Source of the DNA: Planctomycetota bacterium
GTDB taxonomy: Bacteria > Planctomycetota > Brocadiia > SM23-32
Length of the DNA stretch: 6,494 nt
Assembly: GCA_018334735.1 (NCBI GenBank)
Contig: JAGXLK010000139.1
Location: 1 to 6,494 of the forward strand
Reading direction: 5' to 3'
Every line of letters begins with the position of its first letter. Within the stretch, counting starts at the first letter, position 1. Position numbers and translations under genes: made by a program. Below the pieces are notes generated by a model. That model saw only the letters and a program-made list of their open reading frames with translations. It was not told the DNA's origin and ran no database searches. This document shows positions 1 through 4,078 of this stretch, one piece after another.

Positions 1-249
1 AACCGGGGGAATCTCGATGAAGCCTTCGATATGATAACATTTTGGTGCCGATACGTGATGGACAAAGAGTTCGAGGAACCACAGGGCTGGCAGCTCCAGA
101 ATATGCTTACTGTGGCCCGGCTGATCACAATGTGCGCTCGACAACGGCAGGAAAGTCGCGGGGTTCATTACCGGACGGATTACCCGGAGACGAGCGAGCA
201 CTGGCAACGTCATATCGTGATGACCAAATCCGGCGAAGACTGGCTTTGA
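1..249 (+). CDS. nadB: L-aspartate oxidase, C-terminal end (partial, cut at left edge)
   Basis: NadB is a cytoplasmic FAD enzyme that oxidises L-aspartate to iminoaspartate, the first step of de novo NAD synthesis; NadA then forms quinolinate. The frame is open from base 1 and gives 82 codons before TGA at 247-249. They belong to the C-terminal helical domain shared with succinate dehydrogenase and fumarate reductase flavoproteins. The match rests on the family-typical stretch GWQLQNMLTVARLI, followed by ESRGVHYRTDYPE and then W.RH near the end. The FAD-binding and catalytic parts lie outside the window, so activity cannot be judged. An internal ATG at 31 is not the start, because the upstream residues already fit the family. 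The gene runs towards the minus-strand operon with 15 bp between the two stop codons. Other flavoproteins of the superfamily usually lack this ESRG.H..DYPE ending, so the assignment is fairly firm. Confidence 0.87.
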   Translation, partial: NRGNLDEAFDMITFWCRYVMDKEFEEPQGWQLQNMLTVARLITMCARQRQESRGVHYRTDYPETSEHWQRHIVMTKSGEDWL

Positions 250-261
250 GGAAAAGCCAGT
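239..261. terminator. Hairpin between convergent genes, possible bidirectional terminator
   Basis: CTGGCTTT (240-247) and AAAGCCAG (253-260) are perfect inverted arms around the 5-nt loop GAGGA, and A239-T261 adds a ninth pair. The hairpin includes the nadB stop codon and ends just before the stop codon of the convergent URO-D-family gene, where a shared terminator is expected. No T-run follows on either strand, so a classical intrinsic terminator is not fully met. It may act as an RNA 3'-end stabiliser or a weak terminator. Confidence 0.4.
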
Positions 262-264
262 TCA

Positions 265-1383
265 TCAGAGGGATTGGAATCCTCGGCAGATCTCCAGAAT
301 GCGCCGGGTCTGATCCATGGTTTTGTCGGGATAGGCAGTCAGTCCAAGGATGAACCCGGCACCGGGCGAAGCTCCTTCAAACATCTGGCGGATGCTCGCC
401 CCCACTTCGTCCCAATCTTCGATCGGCTGAGCCAGCTGTACAAGGCCGGCAAAGATCGCGATATCCAGCCCCAGTAACTCACGTCCTTCCCGGACTGTCA
501 CATCTCCAATGGGCGGGACTGTGAAAGAGTGAACACAATCCATCTCTGTTTGCCGGTAAAGGGGGAGCAGATTTTTGATCAGACCACAGGAGTGGTGGAC
601 GTAGAGTTTATCGTGGGCGTGGACCAGATCGGCGGCGCGATCTGTATAGTCCATGCAGAGCTTCTGGAACATTGCCGGACTGACCGTGGTCGTGGAGGTG
701 TCGTCGACGGTGATGATGGCTTCCGCGTCGAACTGGCACGCTGCCTCGATGCGTTGGATGAGGTTGTTTTCCATCACCTGGAACGTTTCCCGCAATGCCT
801 CCGGGGCGTCGGCCCACAAGTATGCGGTGGTCTGGACACCCGCCCAGAGCCGTATCATCTGCCCCAGCGGAGTGGAAGGGACGGTGAACGCGATGAATCC
901 GTCGTCTCCGATCAACTCTTTTCGGTGTCTGTAGACCTCGGCACGATCGGGATTGATTTCGAATTGTTCGTCGGCGGAGATACTGGCCAGCGCGGGCAGG
1001 TCGTCCGGGCCTTTGTCCAGATGTTCGACGCGGTACGTTGTTCCGTCTTCCCGGCACTGTCGGCTGACTTCCCGCAGATCTCCACGGGGGGTGTGCCAGA
1101 TTCGAATCGTATCGACATCCTCACGGTGGGTTTCGACGCTGACGTTTTGGCGCATCGAGCGCACGGGCGCGCCGCTGAACCAGTCCATGACATCCAGGTC
1201 GAGATACTTGCTGAATAGCACGGTGCTGTCGTCGCCCCAGCGTAAAGTGCCGAGCGCTTCGGCCAGTTCTGGATCCATGTTCTCCCGGGACGGCTGATTG
1301 TAGGGGTCGACGTGGCCCGTGATCGGGATCCATTCGGGCATACCACCTCGCATCGCTGTCAGCAGATTTTCCCGGCGCGTCAT
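265..1383 (-). CDS. Uroporphyrinogen decarboxylase (URO-D) family protein, not HemE
   Basis: The 372-residue cytoplasmic protein has the TIM-barrel URO-D fold, which includes HemE and the corrinoid methyltransferases MtaA, MtbA and CmuA. The N-terminus MTRRENLLTAMRGGMPEWIP is the usual opening of the non-HemE branch. IITVDD (223-228), YVHHSCG (261-267) and the region around GDVTVREGRELLG (293-305) fit the barrel. The HemE signature MRQAGR is absent, so heme synthesis is unlikely. The HxC half of the MtaA-type zinc site is present (H264, C266), but where MtaA-like proteins carry a third Cys near the C-terminus this one reads GFILGLTAYP (343-352), without Cys. It is the last gene of a three-gene operon. 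Its ATG overlaps the stop of the oxidoreductase gene as ATGA (1380-1383), which suggests translational coupling; only a distant GGAG precedes it. The substrate is unknown. Methyl transfer is an inference from the family, while the fold is firm. Confidence 0.9.
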   Translation of the reverse strand: MTRRENLLTAMRGGMPEWIPITGHVDPYNQPSRENMDPELAEALGTLRWGDDSTVLFSKYLDLDVMDWFSGAPVRSMRQNVSVETHREDVDTIRIWHTPRGDLREVSRQCREDGTTYRVEHLDKGPDDLPALASISADEQFEINPDRAEVYRHRKELIGDDGFIAFTVPSTPLGQMIRLWAGVQTTAYLWADAPEALRETFQVMENNLIQRIEAACQFDAEAIITVDDTSTTTVSPAMFQKLCMDYTDRAADLVHAHDKLYVHHSCGLIKNLLPLYRQTEMDCVHSFTVPPIGDVTVREGRELLGLDIAIFAGLVQLAQPIEDWDEVGASIRQMFEGASPGAGFILGLTAYPDKTMDQTRRILEICRGFQSL

Positions 1384-2609
1384 GGGGTATATTGCTCCAG
1401 GCGGGGAACCATTTTGTTTTCGAAGATCACGGGCTCGCTGCCGTTTTCGAGACTCATTCTCACGGCTTCGTTGACGGCAACGCCGATAAGGGCATTCCGG
1501 GGCATGGCGCGCAGGCCGTCATCTTGCCACTGATCGATCATGTTGCGGCGGATTTCCAGCGCTTCACTTTCGCTTTTGCCTTCGGTGGCTTTGTGGAGTT
1601 TTTGCACGTCAAAGATCCCCATCGAATTGCTTTCGTATCCGTAACCGTTCCAGTCGGTTTCCCCCGGATCGTCCCAATCGTCGAAAGGTTTCATGAAGTT
1701 CGGGTTGTAATGTTCGAATCCTTCTTCATCGGTGACGAAATACAGGTTGCGGTCGGCGTGATCCGCTTTGTATTCGCCTTTTGTCCCCTGGATCATCATG
1801 CCCTGCTGGGTCATTTTTGCGTTGTCGTCGGGGCAAACCCAGGAGGTCTGGATCCAGAACGCGGCATCGTTTTCCCATTCGATGACGGCCTGGTTGGCGT
1901 CCCAGGCGCTGCTGCCATGTTCGGGGAGAAACTTTTTCTGTCCGAATCCGATGACGCGCCGGGGCATCAGGCCCGTGACGTAATGGAACGCGTCCGCGTA
2001 ATGCGTGCCGATGTATTCGAAAGGACTGGATCGTTCCGCCCACCGGCGAAATTTGTCGAGGGGCATATATTTTGGCTCTTCGATCCAGGCGTGTCCGTAG
2101 AGGATCTCGCCCAGTTCGCCCCGGCGGCAGCGATAGCGGAGCCCTCGCAGGGCACGGTCGCGACGTTTATGGTATTCGGTGTAAACGTAAGCCCCGAGCT
2201 CTTCGCTCCGTTCGATGATACGCCAGGCTTCTTGGACCTTCAAACAAAGCGGTTTCATGCACACGACGTCATGCCCGGCTTCGATGGCATCGAGAACCAT
2301 CCGAGTATGCAGATCATCGGGGGTAGTGACATACACGAGGCCGTGCTCGCCCAGCTCCTCCAGCGCGTCTTTGTAGGCGTCGGGGCAACCTTCCTCGGGT
2401 TCATGGCCTTCCAGTGCAGGGAGACCTTCGAAATTGTCCTCGGGGAAAAGTTCGTGCAGATGCGAAATTGTTGCGGCCCGGCGGCTGGCAACAATCACCC
2501 GATCGACGCGTCCCGCCCTGCGGTGCTGGAAGATGGTGGGCAGAACGCAGTCCTCGCAGAACATTCCTCCGCCGATTACCAGAACATCCAGTTTTCCGTC
2601 CCAGGCCAT
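1380..2609 (-). CDS. Gfo/Idh/MocA-family NAD(P)-dependent oxidoreductase
   Basis: The 409-residue cytoplasmic protein has a length typical of the family, whose members oxidise or reduce sugars, inositols and related polyols. Residues about 7-125 form the Rossmann domain: LDVLVIGGGMF (7-17) is the dinucleotide loop, and YVTTPDDLHTRMVLDAIEAG (93-112) is the classic T/P-x-x-x-H segment. CMKPL (117-121) occupies the catalytic EKP position: Lys119 and Pro120 are kept, but Glu is Met118. The C-terminal alpha/beta domain begins with EYHKRRDRALRGLR (145-158) and the G-x-LG-x-I turn (164-169). It contains GTHYADAFHYVTG (201-213), the usual site of the active-site His and Asp (H203, D206). The ATG at 2607-2609 has AAAGGA (2618-2623) eight bases upstream, immediately after the stop of the amidohydrolase gene, with a 15-bp gap; the 3' end overlaps the URO-D gene. 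The sugar or polyol acted on cannot be read from the sequence. Confidence 0.93.
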   Translation of the reverse strand: MAWDGKLDVLVIGGGMFCEDCVLPTIFQHRRAGRVDRVIVASRRAATISHLHELFPEDNFEGLPALEGHEPEEGCPDAYKDALEELGEHGLVYVTTPDDLHTRMVLDAIEAGHDVVCMKPLCLKVQEAWRIIERSEELGAYVYTEYHKRRDRALRGLRYRCRRGELGEILYGHAWIEEPKYMPLDKFRRWAERSSPFEYIGTHYADAFHYVTGLMPRRVIGFGQKKFLPEHGSSAWDANQAVIEWENDAAFWIQTSWVCPDDNAKMTQQGMMIQGTKGEYKADHADRNLYFVTDEEGFEHYNPNFMKPFDDWDDPGETDWNGYGYESNSMGIFDVQKLHKATEGKSESEALEIRRNMIDQWQDDGLRAMPRNALIGVAVNEAVRMSLENGSEPVIFENKMVPRLEQYTP

Positions 2610-2624
2610 CTGTGAAATCCTTTC

Positions 2625-3425
2625 TTAGTCTTCCAGTTTAAGAATTTTTGCGGCCGTGTCCCACCAGACACTTTCTCGCAGGTGCGGAGCCAGATTCAGC
2701 GTGCCCATGAGCACTTCGTAGTCGTGAAGGACATCTGTAACCTGGCTGTAGGGGACATCGCTCCCGAACACGATTTTCTCCCAGGCCCAACGGCGCTCGG
2801 GTCCCCGGTATGCCGTTGAGGGCGTCCACCACAGCAAGCTGCCCAGAAATTCGGAGGACTTTTTCTTGAGAGTCGAACCGGAGAGGTCAAAGTACAGATT
2901 CGGGTTCCACCGACACGACATGGTGGCTTCATCGTACCAGGGATTCCCGAGGTGTGCGCCGACGATGCGAAGGTTCGGATGACAGCGGGCTATGTGGTCG
3001 AGGTGAATCGGCCGCATCAGATTTGAATCGCAATCCGACCACCGGTCTTTGTTGGCCACGATGCCGAGGTGGAAGAGGACGGGGAGATCGAGCTCTGCCG
3101 CCCGTTCGTAGACGGGAAAATAATCGGGGTGGTTGTAAGGCTTGTGGGGACCGATGAACTTGACACCGCGGAATCCGCTGTCACGGGCTTCATCCAGGGA
3201 ATTCGGTCCGGCATTATCGAAATCGAAGCCGAAAAAGGGGATGAAAAGATCGGGATAATCCTCGGCAGCCTGCAGGGCGGTTTCGTTGTTGCCCGGTTCC
3301 CGAGAGGCGGGGAGTCCCTGCAGGACCACTTTTTCAATCTGGGTATCCGCGTAGGCCTCGGCCATAGCGTCTGCGCTGTTTTTCTCAGATATGTGCTGAT
3401 GCATGTCGATGATACGTCTTGCCAT
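2625..3425 (-). CDS. Amidohydrolase_2-family metal-dependent hydrolase
   Basis: The 266-residue TIM-barrel hydrolase belongs to the amidohydrolase_2 group (COG2159-like), which includes sugar-lactone hydrolases and ACMSD-type decarboxylases acting through one divalent metal. Visible ligands in the family order are DMHQH (7-11, giving the HxH pair H9 and H11), H119 in VLFHLG, H158 in GAHLG, and the general base D223 in FGSDVPYS. GVKF (87-90) and the C-terminal WWDTAAKILKL (254-264) are also typical. The protein is somewhat short, with no signal peptide, so it should be cytoplasmic. AGAGGAG lies eight bases before the ATG (3423-3425), fixing the start and marking it as the first gene of the operon. 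Next to a Gfo/Idh/MocA dehydrogenase, a lactonase step is a reasonable guess: the dehydrogenase makes a lactone and this enzyme opens it. That is inference; decarboxylation or amide hydrolysis is not excluded. Confidence 0.92.
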   Translation of the reverse strand: MARRIIDMHQHISEKNSADAMAEAYADTQIEKVVLQGLPASREPGNNETALQAAEDYPDLFIPFFGFDFDNAGPNSLDEARDSGFRGVKFIGPHKPYNHPDYFPVYERAAELDLPVLFHLGIVANKDRWSDCDSNLMRPIHLDHIARCHPNLRIVGAHLGNPWYDEATMSCRWNPNLYFDLSGSTLKKKSSEFLGSLLWWTPSTAYRGPERRWAWEKIVFGSDVPYSQVTDVLHDYEVLMGTLNLAPHLRESVWWDTAAKILKLED

Positions 3426-3472
3426 TTTCTAATCTCCTCTGGACACGGCGAGGGCTTGGAGTACTTGCCGGT

Positions 3473-3501
3473 ATTGAAACAGAGCTGGCCCACAAAAACA
3501 A
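3473..3501 (-). promoter_or_regulatory. Weak candidate promoter of the three-gene operon
   Basis: Read on the minus strand, TTGTTT (3496-3501) and TTCAAT (3473-3478) are separated by 17 bp, about 50 bp ahead of the amidohydrolase ATG. Each box matches the sigma-70 consensus only partly. The position is right for the operon's first gene, but the true promoter could use another sigma factor or lie inside the repeat-rich region. Confidence 0.2.
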
Positions 3502-3505
3502 GGGA

Positions 3506-3650
3506 AGAGGTAGCCGGGAAACAGGGGGAGCAGGGAGGAGGAGAGCAGGCGAGCAGGGGAGCAGGGGAGCAGATGGGTATGCGATGGGTCTGAAGAATCG
3601 TGGGCGCGCTACCACTTGTCCAACGCCGTTTCCTGCTGTTTCCCCCCTCT
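3506..3650. repeat. Large imperfect inverted repeat beside the tRNA gene
   Basis: The left arm holds AGAGG (3506-3510), GGGAAACAG (3516-3524) and a nearby GCAGG. The right arm, read in reverse complement (3631-3650), gives AGAGG, GGGGAAACAG and CAGG in the same order. The longest exact match is 9 bp (3516-3524 against 3636-3644). The left arm carries an extra run of G. The right arm is followed at 3652-3658 by seven T on the plus strand. The element lies between the tRNA 3' end and the operon start and has no credible ORF. It may be a decayed interspersed repeat or a chance product of purine-rich sequence. Confidence 0.35.
3520..3572 (+). repeat. Degenerate 8-bp tandem repeat (AGCAGGGG), purine-rich
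   Basis: Two exact AGCAGGGG units lie at 3552-3559 and 3560-3567, followed by a partial unit AGCAG (3568-3572). A variant AGCAGGCG precedes them at 3544-3551, with looser copies at 3520-3527 and 3529-3536. The plus strand is almost pure A/G with many runs of three to five G, so it could form a G-quadruplex, for example from the runs at 3556, 3564, 3575 and 3586. From general knowledge, GAGCAGGGGAGCAG-type low-complexity tracts recur between genes in several unrelated bacterial phyla. The function is unknown. Confidence 0.75.
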
Positions 3651-3677
3651 GTTTTTTTCCGGTTGCTGCGGGGAAAA

Positions 3678-3753
3678 TGGCACCCCCTGCAGGATTCAAA
3701 CCTGCGACTTTCGGCTCCGGAGGCCGACGCTCTATTCGCTGAGCTAAGGGGGT
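3678..3753 (-). tRNA. tRNA-Arg (anticodon CCG, reads CGG), CCA encoded
   Basis: Read on the minus strand this is a complete 76-nt tRNA. The acceptor stem pairs ACCCCCT (3747-3753) with AGGGGGT (3682-3688), followed by discriminator G73 (3681) and a genome-encoded CCA (3678-3680). The D stem is GCTC/GAGC with an 8-nt loop. The anticodon stem TCGGC/GCCGA encloses CTCCGGA, giving anticodon CCG at 3718-3720. The variable loop is AAGTC, and the T stem GCAGG/CCTGC encloses TTTGAAT. A20 and C35, the main arginine identity bases in bacteria, are both present. The T loop has U56 in place of the near-universal C56 and the D loop has A19 in place of G19, a paired change. The bases just upstream (GC) could also pair with G73 and C74, extending the precursor helix. 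There is no intron, and no clear intrinsic terminator follows. Confidence 0.97.
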
Positions 3754-3766
3754 GCTGATGATCCGT

Positions 3767-3795
3767 ACTTTAACCGAGACATCGCAAGCTGTCAA
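3767..3795 (-). promoter_or_regulatory. Sigma-70 promoter of tRNA-Arg
   Basis: On the minus strand a perfect -35 box TTGACA (3790-3795) and a -10 box TAAAGT (3767-3772, four of six matches) are separated by exactly 17 bp. Transcription would start near 3760, leaving a leader of only about seven bases before the mature tRNA at 3753, typical of a stable-RNA promoter. A second exact copy of ATTGACAGC lies 31 bp further upstream (TTGACA at 3821-3826) but without a good -10 box at the right distance. Confidence 0.72.
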
Positions 3796-3998
3796 TAATT
3801 ACCGTCTGGGGAATCTGCGCTGTCAATTGCTTCAAGGTTTCATGGCTCCTATCCCCTCCCCGGAAGTTCCTGTGCCAATATTTCTGTTCAATGCGAATAG
3901 TTCCGTTGGCGGGGAGGACCAGGCGGAAGGCGTGCAAGAAGTTGCACCAGCGCAAGAAGCGCGATCGATTTCCGAGTGTATTTCGCTCCGAGCTTCGG

Positions 3999-4028
3999 TT
4001 CGTGAAGCACGCGCGGTTTGTGTATAAT
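3999..4028 (+). promoter_or_regulatory. Promoter of the radical SAM gene
   Basis: A perfect -10 box TATAAT lies at 4023-4028, preceded by TTTGTG. The -35 is poor: TTCGTG (3999-4004) at 18 bp is the best candidate. The expected start site is near 4035, giving a leader of about 44 nt before the TTG codon. The inverted repeat GCTTC (3992-3996) / GAAGC (4004-4008) with a 7-nt centre overlaps the -35 position and could be an operator, which would suit a promoter with a weak -35 box; this is speculative. The rest of the gap from 3840 to 3990 holds nothing I recognise, and no B12-riboswitch box is visible. Confidence 0.6.
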
Positions 4029-4063
4029 CACTTCTCCTCCAGTCAAAAGAAAACTGTGCTGAA

Positions 4064-4070
4064 AAGGAGA
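4064..4070 (+). promoter_or_regulatory. Shine-Dalgarno site that fixes the TTG start
   Basis: AAGGAGA lies nine bases (4070-4078, counted from the last G of AAGGAG) ahead of TTG at 4079-4081. No ATG or GTG is in frame nearby, and the conserved N-terminus begins about ten codons later, so this site decides the start. TCTCCT at 4033-4038 is exactly complementary to AGGAGA (4065-4070) and could mask the site if transcription begins early enough. Confidence 0.65.
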
Positions 4071-4078
4071 CGGAACAG

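Noticed and set aside
529..1218. A 229-codon plus-strand ORF inside the URO-D-family gene
   Set aside because: It has the same codon-register cause as the larger antisense frame, there is no family resemblance, and the minus-strand protein is clearly real.
1392..2615. A 407-codon plus-strand ORF covering nearly the whole oxidoreductase gene
   Set aside because: It is in exact codon register with the minus-strand gene, so its lack of stops only means that TTA, CTA and TCA codons are avoided there. Its protein shows no family features, while the minus-strand product is an obvious Gfo/Idh/MocA member.
3641..3677. Intrinsic terminator of the tRNA
   Set aside because: TTTCCCC and GGGGAAA on the minus strand could pair, but the loop is long and no T-run follows, so it is not a convincing terminator.
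3419..3742. A plus-strand ORF through the purine-rich repeat and the tRNA antisense
   Set aside because: The product is Arg/Gly/Glu low complexity from the repeat followed by tRNA antisense, and no family is recognisable.
3678..3753. tRNA gene as an integration site for a mobile element
   Set aside because: I see no second copy of the tRNA 3' end and no integrase or phage gene in the window.
3385..3795. A 136-codon minus-strand ORF across the tRNA and the repeat region
   Set aside because: Its part reading QRIERRPPEPKVAGLNPAGG is the translation of the tRNA gene itself, a type of false protein often seen over tRNA genes. The rest is low-complexity repeat, and it overlaps the amidohydrolase start.
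3840..4078. Possible cobalamin riboswitch before the B12-type radical SAM gene
   Set aside because: No B12-box-like sequence is visible, and the likely transcription start near 4035 leaves only about 44 nt of leader, too short for such a riboswitch.
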